64,000 nt of DNA from Streptomyces fildesensis (GTDB lineage Bacteria; Actinomycetota; Actinomycetes; Streptomycetales; Streptomycetaceae): the NCBI RefSeq assembly GCF_016107395.1, contig NZ_JAAIKO010000002.1, forward strand, positions 186,001 through 250,000. Reading direction: 5' to 3'. The notes beneath the pieces are model-generated. The model was given only the letters and a program-made list of their open reading frames with translations, was not told the origin of the DNA and made no database searches. Positions within the stretch are counted from its first letter, which is position 1; each line of letters begins with the position of its first letter. The translations under genes were made by a program, and so were the position numbers. Below are positions 1-8,955 of this stretch, piece after piece.

Positions 1-2171
1 TTGGACAGGTCGTCGACGAAGGAGGAGAGCAGCTTGCCCGCGCGCTGGGTGTCGTACGACTCCAGGGATTCGGTGACGTCACGTGTGAGAGCGTGCAGCT
101 CGCCGAGCAGCCAGCGGTCCAGCAGCGGGCGGTCGGCCGGGGCCGGGTCGCTCGCGCTGGGGGTCCAGCCGGCGGTACGGGCGTACAGGGCCTGGAAGGC
201 GACGGTGTTCCAGTAGGTGAGGAGGGTCTTGCGGACCACTTCCTGGATCGTGCCGTGGCCGACCCGGCGGGCGGACCAGGGCGAGCCGCCGGCCGCCATG
301 AACCAGCGGACGGCGTCGGCGCCGTGCTGGTCCATGAGCGCGATGGGCTCCAGGGTGTTGCCCAGGTGCTTGGACATCTTGCGGCCGTCCTCGGCGAGGA
401 TGTGGCCCAGGCAGACCACGTTCTCGTAGGCGGACCGGTCGAAGACCAGGGTGCCGACGGCCATCAGCGTGTAGAACCAGCCGCGGGTCTGGTCGATCGC
501 CTCGGAGATGAACTGCGCCGGGTAGCTCTTCTCGAAGATCTCCTTGTTGCGGTGCGGGTAGCCCCACTGCGCGAACGGCATCGATCCCGAGTCGTACCAG
601 GCGTCGATGACCTCGGGGACGCGGACCGATTCCAGCGAGCAGCCTTCGGAGGTGCAGGGGAACGTGATCTCGTCGATGTACGGGCGGTGCGGGTCCAGAC
701 CGCTCTGGTCGGTGCCCGTGAGGGTGGAGAGGTCCGAGAGGCTGCCGACGCACGTGAGGTGGTTCTCCTCGCAGCGCCAGATCGGGAGCGGGGTGCCCCA
801 GTAGCGGTTGCGCGAGAGGGCCCAGTCGACGTTGTTGTTCAGCCAGTCGCCGAAGCGGCCCTGCTTGACCGAGTCCGGGTACCAGTTGGTCTTCTCGTTC
901 TCGCGCAGCATCGCGTCCTTGACGGCGGTGGTGCGGATGTACCAGGACGGCTGCGCGTAGTAGAGCAGCGCGGTGTGGCAGCGCCAGCAGTGCGGGTAGC
1001 TGTGCTCGTACGGGACGTGACGGAAGAGGCGGCCGGTGCGCTGGAGCTCCGCGACCAGTTTTTCGTCCGCCTTCTTGAAGAACTCGCCGCCGACGAGCGG
1101 GACCTCCGGCTCGAAGGTGCCGTCGGGGCGGACCGGGTTCACCACGGGGAGGCCGTAGGCGCGGCAGACCTTGAGGTCGTCCTCGCCGAAGGCGGGGGAC
1201 TGGTGGACCAGACCGGTGCCGTCCTCGGTGGTGACGTACTCGGCGTTGACGATGTAGTGCGCGTCCGGGATCTCGACGAAGTCGAAGGGCCGCTCGTACG
1301 TCCAGCGCTCCATCTCGGCGCCGGTGAAGCTGACGCCGGTGGCGGTCCAGCCCTCGCCGAGGGCCTTCTCCAGCAGCGGTTCGGCGACGACCAGCTTCTC
1401 GTCGCCGTCGGTCGCCACCACGTAGGTGACCGTGGGGTGGGTCGCGACGGCCGTGTTGGAGACCAGGGTCCAGGGGGTGGTCGTCCAGACCAGGAGGGCG
1501 GCCTCGCCCGCGAGGGGGCCCGAGGTGAGCGGGAAGCGGACGAAGACGGAGGGGTCGACGATCGTCTCGTAGCCCTGCGCCAGTTCGTGGTCGGACAGGC
1601 CCGTCTGGTCCTTCGGGCACCAGGGGGCGACGCGGTAGTCCTGGACCAGCAGGCCCTTGTCGAAGATCTGCTGCAGCGACCACCACACGGACTCCACGTA
1701 CTCCGGGTCCATGGTGCGGTAGGCGTCCTCCAGGTCGACCCAGTAGCCCATGCGGTTCGTCAGCTCGGTGAAGGCGTCGGTGTGGCGGGTCACCGACTCA
1801 CGGCACTTCGCGTTGAACTCGGCGATGCCGTAGTCCTCGATGTCCTGCTTGCTGGTGAAGCCGAGTTCCTTCTCGACGGCCAGCTCGACGGGCAGGCCGT
1901 GGCAGTCCCAGCCGGCCTTGCGGGTCACATGGTGGCCCCGCATGGTCTTGAAGCGGGGGAAGACGTCCTTGAAGACGCGGGCCTCGATGTGGTGCGCGCC
2001 CGGCATGCCGTTGGCGGTCGGCGGGCCCTCGTAGAACACCCACTCGGGCAGCCCCTCGGACTGGTCGAGGGAGCGGGCGAAGATCTTGTTCTCGCTCCAG
2101 AAGCCGAGCACCTCGTGCTCGAGAGCGGGCAGGTCGACCTGGGCGGGTACCTGGCGGTACTGCGGCGTCAT
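1..2171 (-). CDS. ileS: Isoleucyl-tRNA synthetase, 3' end beyond the window
   Basis: Class I aminoacyl-tRNA synthetase that charges tRNA-Ile with isoleucine in the cytoplasm. Residues 1-723 of roughly 1040 are present; the C-terminus lies left of the window. The catalytic signature is G58-A59-H60-H61 (1989-2000), a GXHH variant of the usual HXGH. The second signature KMSKH is at 366-380, followed by LGN. The CHGLPVE segment and the editing-domain region lie between them. The ATG at 2171 is preceded by GGAGGC (2179-2184) with 7-nt spacing. The gene stands alone behind a T-box leader, so expression should follow tRNA-Ile charging. The intact rest of the active site argues that GXHH is functional and not decay. 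Identification is secure; the consequence of GXHH is inferred from the literature. Confidence 0.96.
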   Translation of the reverse strand, partial: MTPQYRQVPAQVDLPALEHEVLGFWSENKIFARSLDQSEGLPEWVFYEGPPTANGMPGAHHIEARVFKDVFPRFKTMRGHHVTRKAGWDCHGLPVELAVEKELGFTSKQDIEDYGIAEFNAKCRESVTRHTDAFTELTNRMGYWVDLEDAYRTMDPEYVESVWWSLQQIFDKGLLVQDYRVAPWCPKDQTGLSDHELAQGYETIVDPSVFVRFPLTSGPLAGEAALLVWTTTPWTLVSNTAVATHPTVTYVVATDGDEKLVVAEPLLEKALGEGWTATGVSFTGAEMERWTYERPFDFVEIPDAHYIVNAEYVTTEDGTGLVHQSPAFGEDDLKVCRAYGLPVVNPVRPDGTFEPEVPLVGGEFFKKADEKLVAELQRTGRLFRHVPYEHSYPHCWRCHTALLYYAQPSWYIRTTAVKDAMLRENEKTNWYPDSVKQGRFGDWLNNNVDWALSRNRYWGTPLPIWRCEENHLTCVGSLSDLSTLTGTDQSGLDPHRPYIDEITFPCTSEGCSLESVRVPEVIDAWYDSGSMPFAQWGYPHRNKEIFEKSYPAQFISEAIDQTRGWFYTLMAVGTLVFDRSAYENVVCLGHILAEDGRKMSKHLGNTLEPIALMDQHGADAVRWFMAAGGSPWSARRVGHGTIQEVVRKTLLTYWNTVAFQALYARTAGWTPSASDPAPADRPLLDRWLLGELHALTRDVTESLESYDTQRAGKLLSSFVDDLS

Positions 2172-2460
2172 CGGTGGTGCCTCCGGCGGACTGTCACGTG
2201 TTTCCGTGTTCCGACGAAGGGACGAGAGCCTGGGCTCCCGCGGTACCACCCTTCTTGGCCCGGGAGGCGGCGCCCCCTGGACCCCCTTGATTGGGGCCGC
2301 GATGCCGGTTCTACTCGCCCTGCGGCTTTCCTCCGGCGGCTCCGGGGTGATCTTCGCGTCGCGCACACCCCCGGGCTTCCACCGTCCCCGGGTCGCTCTT
2401 GGCTGCGTGCGGCGCTACTCGTCCCTTTCCACGCCTTTCGCTGCGGCCAGTGTACGGGGC
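2172..2460 (-). promoter_or_regulatory. T-box riboswitch leader of ileS
   Basis: On the minus strand the conserved T-box core AGGGTGGTACCGCGGGAGCC lies at about 2234-2253, followed by the complementary arm ending in CGTCCCTT (antiterminator/antisequestrator fold). A plausible isoleucine specifier ATC occurs at 2349-2351 in the context GAAGATCACC. No U-tract terminator is visible. Instead GCCTCC (2263-2268) could pair with the GGAGGC Shine-Dalgarno at 2179-2184, which fits the translational T-boxes known for actinobacterial ileS. Uncharged tRNA-Ile would free the ribosome site. The 5' boundary and the specifier are inferred; the core motif is seen directly. Confidence 0.88.
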
Positions 2461-2739
2461 CGGGGCCGCCGTGTCGGCCCGGTTCCGCGGGTCGGCGGGC
2501 CGGGTCCCGCTGACCCGAATGGCCGGATGAAGACAACCGAAGTCCGGCCGTCCGGCGTCACTACCGGTGAATACCGGAATACCTGGTGGAACACCTGGGC
2601 ACACAGGATGCAGACCTGTCGGCCCACCGGGCGCGACGGGGGGATCAAGCGGCGTGCCCCGTTGCCGCGGGTCCGGAGCCGTTTTACCGTTCCGGCACGA
2701 TTCGCGAGCAAGATCACAAAATGTGAAGGGGTCGCGGCC
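2461..2739. other. Intergenic region between ileS leader and dksA-like gene
   Basis: About 280 bases that must hold the divergent promoters for the ileS leader and the dksA-like gene. I see no open frame of interest. Short repeated blocks with TACCGG and ACCTGG occur around 2560-2600. The perfect inverted repeat TCACA-AAA-TGTGA is at 2714-2726 and abuts the AAGGGG ribosome site of the next gene. Confidence 0.5.
2714..2726. repeat. Inverted repeat upstream of the dksA-like start
   Basis: Perfect 5-3-5 inverted repeat TCACA-AAA-TGTGA whose right arm touches the ribosome-binding site. It could be an operator or an RNA hairpin. The half-site order is the reverse of a CRP site. No regulator is assigned. 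Confidence 0.4.
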
Positions 2740-3333
2740 ATGGTCGTGAAGAAGACCGCCGCCAAGAAGACGACACCGGCGAAGAAGGCGGCCACCGCCG
2801 CCAAGAAGGCCGTGAAAAAGGTCGTGGCGAAGAAGACCGCGGCAGCGAAGAAGACGGGAGCCAAAAAGGTGGTTGCGAAGAAGACGGTGGCCGGTACGGT
2901 CACGTCCGCGGTTCCCGCCTCCCGGGCGGCCGGGGAGCCCGGCGTGCTCCCGGTACGGCCGGGGGAGGACCGCTGGTCCGCCTCCGAGGTCCTGGAGGCC
3001 CGTGCCGAGCTGCTCGCGGAGGCCGAGCGGCTGCGGGCCGAGATCGCGTCCTCGGAGGCGTCGGTGGCGGGGCTGCTGCGCGATTCCGGGGGCGGCGCGG
3101 GTGACGACGACGCCGACACCGGCACCAAGAACATCACCAGGGAGCACGAGATGTCGCTGGCGGCGACCGCCCGCGAGATGCTCGCCCAGTCCGAGCACGC
3201 CCTGGAGCGGCTCGACGAGGGCACCTACGGCCGCTGCGAGTCCTGCGGCAACCCGATCGGCAAGGCGCGGATGCAGGCGTTCCCGCGGGCCACCCTGTGC
3301 ATCGACTGCAAGCAGAAGCAGGAGCGTCGCTGA
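2740..3333 (+). CDS. DksA/TraR-type zinc-finger protein with lysine-rich N-terminus
   Basis: 197 residues. The C-terminal third carries the four-cysteine zinc finger of the DksA/TraR family (C166-E-S-C169 ... C187-I-D-C190). Family members bind the secondary channel of RNA polymerase and tune initiation, often with ppGpp. The first 50 or so residues are alanine/lysine repeats of the AAKK type, as in histone-H1-like tails, suggesting nucleic-acid contact. The ATG at 2740 follows AAGGGG; the frame is open upstream to 2086, but that part lies over the ileS leader and has no ribosome site. The canonical DksA coiled-coil-tip DxxDxA motif is not evident, so DksA-like activity is uncertain. Monocistronic, between ileS and lspA. 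Confidence 0.85.
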   Translation: MVVKKTAAKKTTPAKKAATAAKKAVKKVVAKKTAAAKKTGAKKVVAKKTVAGTVTSAVPASRAAGEPGVLPVRPGEDRWSASEVLEARAELLAEAERLRAEIASSEASVAGLLRDSGGGAGDDDADTGTKNITREHEMSLAATAREMLAQSEHALERLDEGTYGRCESCGNPIGKARMQAFPRATLCIDCKQKQERR

Positions 3334-3443
3334 ACCCCCTGCCCTCGGCCGGGGGGACCCCCGCGCACGGGTGTGACGTACCCTCGTCAACAGCCAGGAT
3401 CCGGCCTGGCCGGCACAAGCTGCACAAGGGCTGAGGGACGCAC

Positions 3444-4025
3444 GTGACGGAAGCGGAGCACGGCATCGAGGAACGGGACGAAGAGGCCACGGCAGCGGCC
3501 GGGGCCCCTGAGGAGGCGCCGCCCACCGCACCCAGGGGCAAGCGGCGCATCGCCCTCCTGCTCGCGGTGGCGGCGCTGGCGTACGCCCTGGACCTGCTGT
3601 CCAAGCTCTGGGTGGTGACCAGCCTCGAACACCGGGACACCCCGATCGACGTGCTCGGCAGCTGGCTGCGGCTCGAGGCGATCCGCAACGGGGGAGCGGC
3701 CTTCGGCTTCGGCCAGGGCATGACGATCGTCTTCACGATCATCGCGGCCGGGGTGATCGTGGTGATCGCCCGGCTGGCCCGCAAGCTCTACAGCCTGCCC
3801 TGGGCGATCGCGCTCGGGCTGCTGCTCGGCGGGGCCTTCGGCAACCTCACCGACCGGGTCTTCCGGTCGCCGGGGTTCCTGGAGGGGCATGTGGTGGACT
3901 TCATCGCGCCCGCCCACTTCGCGGTCTTCAACCTCGCCGACTCCGCGATCGTCTGCGGCGGCATCCTGATCGTGCTGCTGTCCTTCCGCGGACTCGACCC
4001 GGACGGCACCCTGCACCGCGACTGA
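3444..4025 (+). CDS. lspA: Lipoprotein signal peptidase (signal peptidase II)
   Basis: 193-residue membrane aspartic peptidase that removes the signal peptide from diacylglyceryl-prolipoproteins, the step after Lgt (46655-47635 in this window). Both family motifs are present: GNLTD with catalytic Asp137 and NLADSA with catalytic Asp166. There are four hydrophobic segments and a polar, Glu/Ala-rich N-terminal extension of about 35 residues. The GTG at 3444 follows GAGGGA (3433-3438). It heads a short same-strand group with rluD and the acetyltransferase gene, although rluD also appears to have its own promoter. Confidence 0.95.
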   Translation: MTEAEHGIEERDEEATAAAGAPEEAPPTAPRGKRRIALLLAVAALAYALDLLSKLWVVTSLEHRDTPIDVLGSWLRLEAIRNGGAAFGFGQGMTIVFTIIAAGVIVVIARLARKLYSLPWAIALGLLLGGAFGNLTDRVFRSPGFLEGHVVDFIAPAHFAVFNLADSAIVCGGILIVLLSFRGLDPDGTLHRD

Positions 4026-4104
4026 GCCACGGCTGAGCCGAGGCCGGGCCGCCGGTCGGCCACCGGGTCCGGGCCGCCGGGACGGAGCTGCCACCGCCGT
4101 CCGT

Positions 4105-4120
4105 CATACTCGACCAGGTG
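4105..4120 (+). promoter_or_regulatory. Candidate promoter for a leaderless rluD mRNA
   Basis: CATACT at 4105-4110 ends seven bases before the GTG at 4118, and no Shine-Dalgarno is present. This is the usual arrangement when the transcript begins at the start codon. The -35 element is not clear. Confidence 0.5.
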
Positions 4121-5059
4121 AGTACCCTTCCCGAGACCCGGACCCTGCCCGTACCCGACGGCCTAGAAGGCGAGCGCGTCGACGCCGCCATCGCGCGTAT
4201 GTTCGGCTTTTCGCGCACCAAGGCGGCGGAGCTGGCTGCTTCCGGGAAGGTCTCCATCGACGGCAGCCCCGCGATGAAGTCCGACCGGGTGCACGGCGGA
4301 GCCTGGCTGGAGGTCGAGATGCCGGCGCCGCCGAAGCCCGTGCAGATCGTGGCCGAGGCCGTCGAGGGCATGGTGATCGTCCATGACGACGACGATCTCG
4401 TGGTGATCTCCAAGCCGGTCGGCGTGGCCGCGCACCCCAGCCCCGGCTGGACCGGCACGACCGTCATCGGCGGCCTCGCCGCCGCCGGCTACCGCATCTC
4501 CACCTCCGGTGCCGCCGAGCGCCAGGGCATCGTGCACCGTCTCGACGTGGGCACCTCGGGGCTGATGGTGGTCGCCAAGTCGGAGCGCGCGTACACGCTG
4601 CTCAAGCAGCAGTTCCGCGAGCGCGTCGTCGACAAGCGCTACCACGCGCTGGTGCAGGGCCACCCGGACCCGATGAGCGGCACCATCGACGCCCCGATCG
4701 GCCGGCACCCGAACCACGACTACAAGTGGGCCGTGATCGCCGAGGGCAAGCCCAGCGTCACGCACTACGACCTCATCGAGGCGTTCCGGCACGCCAGCCT
4801 GCTCGACATCAAGCTGGAGACCGGCCGCACCCACCAGATCCGGGTGCACATGTCCGCCCACCGCCACCCCTGCGTCGGCGACCTCACGTACGGCGCCGAC
4901 CCGACCCTCTCCAAGCGGCTCGGCCTGAGCCGCCAGTGGCTGCACGCGGTGAAGCTCGGCTTCGAGCACCCGTCGGACGGCCGCTGGGTGGAGTTCGAGA
5001 GCGCGTACGCCGACGATCTCCAGCACGCCCTGGACGTCGTCCGGGAGGACAGCGTCTGA
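4118..5059 (+). CDS. rluD: RluA-family 23S rRNA pseudouridine synthase
   Basis: 313 residues, the normal size. An N-terminal S4 RNA-binding domain (about 13-70) is followed by the RluA catalytic domain with [10 protein letters not shown], in which Asp143 is the nucleophile that isomerises uridine. The RTHQIRVH motif lies near residues 230-237. RluD-type enzymes modify helix 69 of 23S rRNA; the exact target cannot be read from sequence, so the symbol is by best similarity. The stop overlaps the ATG of the next gene (TGATG), indicating translational coupling. Confidence 0.88.
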   Translation: MSTLPETRTLPVPDGLEGERVDAAIARMFGFSRTKAAELAASGKVSIDGSPAMKSDRVHGGAWLEVEMPAPPKPVQIVAEAVEGMVIVHDDDDLVVISKPVGVAAHPSPGWTGTTVIGGLAAAGYRISTSGAAERQGIVHRLDVGTSGLMVVAKSERAYTLLKQQFRERVVDKRYHALVQGHPDPMSGTIDAPIGRHPNHDYKWAVIAEGKPSVTHYDLIEAFRHASLLDIKLETGRTHQIRVHMSAHRHPCVGDLTYGADPTLSKRLGLSRQWLHAVKLGFEHPSDGRWVEFESAYADDLQHALDVVREDSV

Positions 5060-5508
5060 TGGACGTCCGGGTCGTCGCGGCGCAGGACGCCGAGGGCATG
5101 GCGGCCGTGCACGCCATCCGTCACGAGGTCTTCGTCGTCGAGCAGAACGTCCCGGCCGAGCTGGAGTGGGACGGCAAGGACGACCGTGCCGTGCACGTGC
5201 TGGCCCCGGACGCAGGCACCGGACGGCTGCTGCTGGGCGCCGACGCCGCCGCCAAGAACGGCGGCGACCCGGACACCGCGGTACTCGGCCGGCTCGCCGT
5301 GCTCAAGCCCGCGCGCGGCACCGGCGTCGGCGCCCGGCTGGTCGCCGCACTCGAGGACGAGGCCCGCAGGCTCGGACTCGCGGGTGTCCACCTGGAGTCC
5401 CAGGTGCACGCGATCGCCTTCTACGAGCGGCTGGGCTACACCCCGTTCGGGCCGGAATTCCCCGACGCGGGCATCGCGCACCGCGCCATGCGGCGCTCCC
5501 TGGGCTGA
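5059..5508 (+). CDS. GNAT-family acetyltransferase
   Basis: 149-residue single-domain acetyltransferase of the ElaA-like branch (motif RHEVFVVEQNVP near the N-terminus). The acetyl-CoA-binding segment is RGTGVGARLVAAL around residues 90-102. The substrate is unknown. The ATG at 5059 shares its A with the rluD stop, so the two genes are coupled; the frame runs further upstream but only inside rluD. Confidence 0.85.
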   Translation: MDVRVVAAQDAEGMAAVHAIRHEVFVVEQNVPAELEWDGKDDRAVHVLAPDAGTGRLLLGADAAAKNGGDPDTAVLGRLAVLKPARGTGVGARLVAALEDEARRLGLAGVHLESQVHAIAFYERLGYTPFGPEFPDAGIAHRAMRRSLG

Positions 5509-5541
5509 CGCCCCACTGCCTGTGGCACCCTGAGGCGTCCC

Positions 5542-5569
5542 GTCCCAGGAGTCCCAGGAGTCCCAGGAG
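5542..5569 (+). repeat. Three tandem GTCCCAGGA repeats before the antiporter gene
   Basis: Three exact copies of the 9-base unit GTCCCAGGA (5542-5550, 5551-5559, 5560-5568) plus a final G. Each junction makes an AGGAG Shine-Dalgarno-like core. The last core lies about 10 bases before the GTG at 5579. Confidence 0.75.
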
Positions 5570-5578
5570 CCGCCCGCC

Positions 5579-7159
5579 GTGGACCAGCTCGTCCTGTTCT
5601 TCTCGCTCATGCTCGCGGCCATCGTCATGGTGCCGCTGGGCGACCGGATGGGGCTCCCGTCGCCGGTCCTGATGACCCTGTTCGGCATCGTGCTGGCCCT
5701 GGTGCCGCAGATCCCGAACGTGCAGATCGACCCCGATCTGATTCTGCCGATCGTCCTGCCGCCGCTCCTCTACGCGTCCGTGCAGCGCACCTCGTGGCGG
5801 CAGTTCGCGGCCAACAAGCGGGCGATCTTCCTGCTGGCGGTCGCCCTGGTCTTCGTCACGACGGCGGCCGTCGCGGTCGTCGCCAACGCGATCGTCCCCG
5901 GCGTGACGGTCGCCGCCGCGGTCGCGCTCGGCGCGCTGGTGGCGCCGCCCGACCCGGTGGCCGCGACGGCGGTGGCCGGGAGCCTGGGGCTGCCGCGGCG
6001 GATGGTCTCCATCCTGGAGGGCGAGGGGCTGTTCAACGACGTCACCGCGATCGTGCTCTACCACGTGGCGATCGCCGCGGCCGTGACCGGGAAGTTCTCC
6101 GCCGAGCACGCGGCCGGCGAGCTGGTGCTGTCCGCCGTGGTCGCGATCGCGATCGGCATGGCGCTCGGGTGGGCCGCCAACAAGCTGATGGGCATCGTCG
6201 GGGACCCGACCCTGCAGATCGGGCTGACGCTGCTGGTCCCGTTCGCCTCGTACGGCCTCGCCGAGGAACTGGGCGGCTCCGGTGTCCTCGCGGTGCTCAC
6301 CACCGCGCTCTTCCTGGCCGAGCACGCCGTCGGGGCGGACGATGTGACGGCCCGGCTGGCCGGCACCACCTTCTGGGAGATCGTCGACACCCTCGTCACC
6401 GGCGTCGCCTTCGGCCTCATCGGGCTGGAACTGCACAACGTGTTCGCCGTCGGCGCCGGCCGTTGGGGCTCGATGCTCTCGCACGCCGGACTGGTGATCG
6501 CCGTGGTCGTCGGCGTCCGGCTGGTGTGGCTGCTGCCGGCCGCCTGGCTGGCCCGCAGGTGGCGGGACAAGCGCCACGACGAGGACATCCCGATGACCTG
6601 GCGGGAGACCGTCGTCGTGTGGTGGGCGGGGATGCGCGGCGTGGCGTCCGTCGCCCTGGCCCTCGCCATTCCGCTGACCTCGGACGACGGCCCCTTCCCG
6701 GCCCGTGACGAGCTGCTGTTCATCGCCTTCGCGGTCGTCCTGGCCACCCTGGTCCTGCAGGGCCTGACGCTGCCCTGGCTGGTCAGGAGGCTCGGGGTGC
6801 GCGGCAACATCGACGCCGAGCACGATCTGGAGCGGAGGCTCGCGCTGCGCGCCACCAAGGCCGCCAAGCAGCGGCTGCGGGAGATCGAGCTGGTCGAGCC
6901 GCTGCAGGAGGAGGTGTCGGAGATGCTCCAGCGGCGGGCCTTCGACCTCGGCGCCCGGATCTCGCCCGACATCGTCGACGACGACCGCCGCGAGTCGCAC
7001 GCCAAGCGCACCGAGCGGCTGCGGGTCATACAGCGGGTGCAGGCCGAGATGATGTCCGCCGCCCGGCACGAGGTGCTGGCCGCCCGCAGCGAGCCGGGCT
7101 CCGACCCGGAGATCGTGGACCGGGTGCTGCGCCTGCTGGACCTGCGTTCGGTGCGCTGA
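5579..7159 (+). CDS. Na+/H+ antiporter, CPA1 family
   Basis: 526 residues. About 12 transmembrane segments fill the first 400 residues and a hydrophilic, charged C-terminal tail the last 120. The conserved ion-binding pair is N153-D154 in EGLFNDVTA, followed by the GVAFGLIG and WAGMRGVASVALA segments typical of bacterial CPA1 exchangers. It exchanges Na+ (or K+) for H+ across the membrane for pH and salt homeostasis; the ion preference cannot be read here. The GTG at 5579 is served by the last AGGAG of the triplicated repeat. It converges with the MscS gene, leaving only 16 bases. Confidence 0.92.
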   Translation: MDQLVLFFSLMLAAIVMVPLGDRMGLPSPVLMTLFGIVLALVPQIPNVQIDPDLILPIVLPPLLYASVQRTSWRQFAANKRAIFLLAVALVFVTTAAVAVVANAIVPGVTVAAAVALGALVAPPDPVAATAVAGSLGLPRRMVSILEGEGLFNDVTAIVLYHVAIAAAVTGKFSAEHAAGELVLSAVVAIAIGMALGWAANKLMGIVGDPTLQIGLTLLVPFASYGLAEELGGSGVLAVLTTALFLAEHAVGADDVTARLAGTTFWEIVDTLVTGVAFGLIGLELHNVFAVGAGRWGSMLSHAGLVIAVVVGVRLVWLLPAAWLARRWRDKRHDEDIPMTWRETVVVWWAGMRGVASVALALAIPLTSDDGPFPARDELLFIAFAVVLATLVLQGLTLPWLVRRLGVRGNIDAEHDLERRLALRATKAAKQRLREIELVEPLQEEVSEMLQRRAFDLGARISPDIVDDDRRESHAKRTERLRVIQRVQAEMMSAARHEVLAARSEPGSDPEIVDRVLRLLDLRSVR

Positions 7160-7175
7160 GCTCCGTGCTCCGCCG

Positions 7176-8288
7176 TTATCGTGCGCCCGGCCCGGGGCCG
7201 ATGTCGTCGGAGGTGGGCGGGGCGGCCGGCGGGCGCGGCGGCTCCGCGTCCAGCCCCGGCGCGGGCGCGGTGTTCAGCCGCGGCAGCGCGTACGGGTGCT
7301 CGCGGCGCACCCACTCCAGCAACTGCTCGCGGACGACGCAGCGGACGGTGAAGATGTCGTCCGCGTCCTTGGCGGTGACCAGGGCCCGCACCAGGATCGT
7401 GGTCGGCGTGGTGTCGATGACGACCAGGCCCCAGGCCCGCCGGTCCCACTGCTCGCACTCCTTGAGCACCAGGTGCAGCTGCTCGCGCATCAGGTCGACG
7501 GGCGTCGAGTGATCCAGATGGAAGAAGACCGTTCCGGTCATCATCGGGTCGCCGCGCGACCAGTTCTCGAACGGTTTGCTGGTGAAATACGACACAGGCA
7601 TCGTGATGCGGCGCTCGTCCCAGGTCCGCACCGTCAGATAGGTGAGGGTGATCTCCTCGACCGTGCCCCACTCCCCGTCGACCACCACGGTGTCGCCGAT
7701 CCGCACCATGTCGCCGAAGGCGATCTGCAGCCCCGCGAAGATGTTGCCGAGCGTGGACTGGGCCGCGACACCGGCCACGATGCCGATGATCCCGGCCGAG
7801 GCGAGCATCGAGGCGCCGATGGTGCGCATCTCGGGGAACGTGAACAGCATCGCGGCGATCGCCACCACGATCACGACGGCGGTCACCACCCGCTGGATCA
7901 GCGTCACCTGGGTGCGGACCCGCCGGACCCTGGCCGTGTTGCGGGCCGTCGAGGCATACCGCTCGTAGGACGCGTCCACCACCGCCGACGCCACCCGTAC
8001 CGTCAGCCAGGCGCACGCGCCGATCAGCACCAGGCTCAGGCACTGGCCGACCGCCGCCCGGTGGCCCTTGGCGAGATGCGCCGCCGGGTACGAGGCGCGC
8101 AGCAGCGCCGTGCACAGCACCAGCTGGAACGGGATCCGGCAGCGGCGCAGCAGGCCCCACAGCGGGGTCTCGGGGTGCCGGGCGTCGACCTTGACGAGCG
8201 TCTTGTCCACGACCCAGCCGACGACCAGGGTCACCACCACCGACGCCCCGATGACGATCACCGGCCGCAGCACGTTCTCCATGTCCAC
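7176..8288 (-). CDS. MscS-family mechanosensitive channel
   Basis: 370 residues. Three or four transmembrane helices come first, then the conserved MscS core: a Gly/Ala-rich pore helix (about 170-190) followed by GDMVRIGDTVVVDGEWGTVE and the beta domain. The last 40 residues are Pro-rich. It opens under membrane tension to release solutes during hypo-osmotic shock. GTG at 8288 is chosen because GGAGGG (8296-8301) lies seven bases before it; the ATG two codons downstream is the alternative. It is divergent from the hydrolase gene at 8370. Confidence 0.9.
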   Translation of the reverse strand: MDMENVLRPVIVIGASVVVTLVVGWVVDKTLVKVDARHPETPLWGLLRRCRIPFQLVLCTALLRASYPAAHLAKGHRAAVGQCLSLVLIGACAWLTVRVASAVVDASYERYASTARNTARVRRVRTQVTLIQRVVTAVVIVVAIAAMLFTFPEMRTIGASMLASAGIIGIVAGVAAQSTLGNIFAGLQIAFGDMVRIGDTVVVDGEWGTVEEITLTYLTVRTWDERRITMPVSYFTSKPFENWSRGDPMMTGTVFFHLDHSTPVDLMREQLHLVLKECEQWDRRAWGLVVIDTTPTTILVRALVTAKDADDIFTVRCVVREQLLEWVRREHPYALPRLNTAPAPGLDAEPPRPPAAPPTSDDIGPGPGAR

Positions 8289-8369
8289 AGGCGCTCCCTC
8301 CGGTTGCTTTGTCCCCCGACGGTAACTGGCACCATGGACGCGTACCCGACAGCGAGTGAAGGCAGCCCC

Positions 8370-8951
8370 GTGAAAATCGTGATGTTCCACTCGGCCTATG
8401 GGCTCCGGCCCGCCGTACGAGCGGCCGCCGAGCGACTGCGTGCCGCCGGGCACGAGGTGTACGTCCCCGACCTCTACGACGGCCGGACGACCGACACCGT
8501 CGAGGAGGGCATGAAGATCAAGGACGCGATCGGCCGCGAGGAACTCCTCCAGCGGGCGGTCGCCGCCGCGGCTCCGCACTCCGACCAGGGGCTGGTCTAC
8601 GCCGGCTTCTCGCTCGGCGGCTCCATCGCCCAGACCCTCGCGCTGGGCGACGAGAAGGCCCGCGGGCTGCTGCTCCTGCACGGCACGTCGGACATCGCGG
8701 ACGACGCGGTGACGGATCAGCTGCCGGTGCAGCTGCATGTCGCGGAGCCGGATCCGTTCGAGTCGGAGGACTGGCTCAACGCGTGGTACCTGCGGATGGG
8801 CAAGGCGGGCGCGGATGTTGAGGTGCACCGGTACCGGGGTGCGGGCCATCTCTACACGGACCCGGAGCTGCACGACTACGACGCCGAGGCCGCGGAGCAG
8901 ACATGGGCTGTCGCCCTGAGCTTCCTCGCGGACCTCGACGCCGAAGCCTGA
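8370..8951 (+). CDS. Dienelactone hydrolase family protein
   Basis: 193-residue alpha/beta-hydrolase. The nucleophile elbow GFSLGG has Ser81 where classical dienelactone hydrolases have Cys. An Asp lies in HVAEPDPF and a His in GAGHLY, completing the expected triad. The substrate is unknown; Ser-type members are general carboxyl-ester hydrolases. The GTG at 8370 is the first start after the divergent promoter region, with a GAAGG about 9 bases upstream. Confidence 0.87.
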   Translation: MKIVMFHSAYGLRPAVRAAAERLRAAGHEVYVPDLYDGRTTDTVEEGMKIKDAIGREELLQRAVAAAAPHSDQGLVYAGFSLGGSIAQTLALGDEKARGLLLLHGTSDIADDAVTDQLPVQLHVAEPDPFESEDWLNAWYLRMGKAGADVEVHRYRGAGHLYTDPELHDYDAEAAEQTWAVALSFLADLDAEA

Positions 8952-8955
8952 GGCG

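Noticed and set aside
79..1686. A 535-residue open frame and many other long open frames on the strand or in the frame opposite real genes
   Set aside because: In this high-GC DNA the antisense and third frames stay open by codon bias. These frames are Arg/Pro/Gly-rich, have no domain and no ribosome site, and lie over genes with clear homology.
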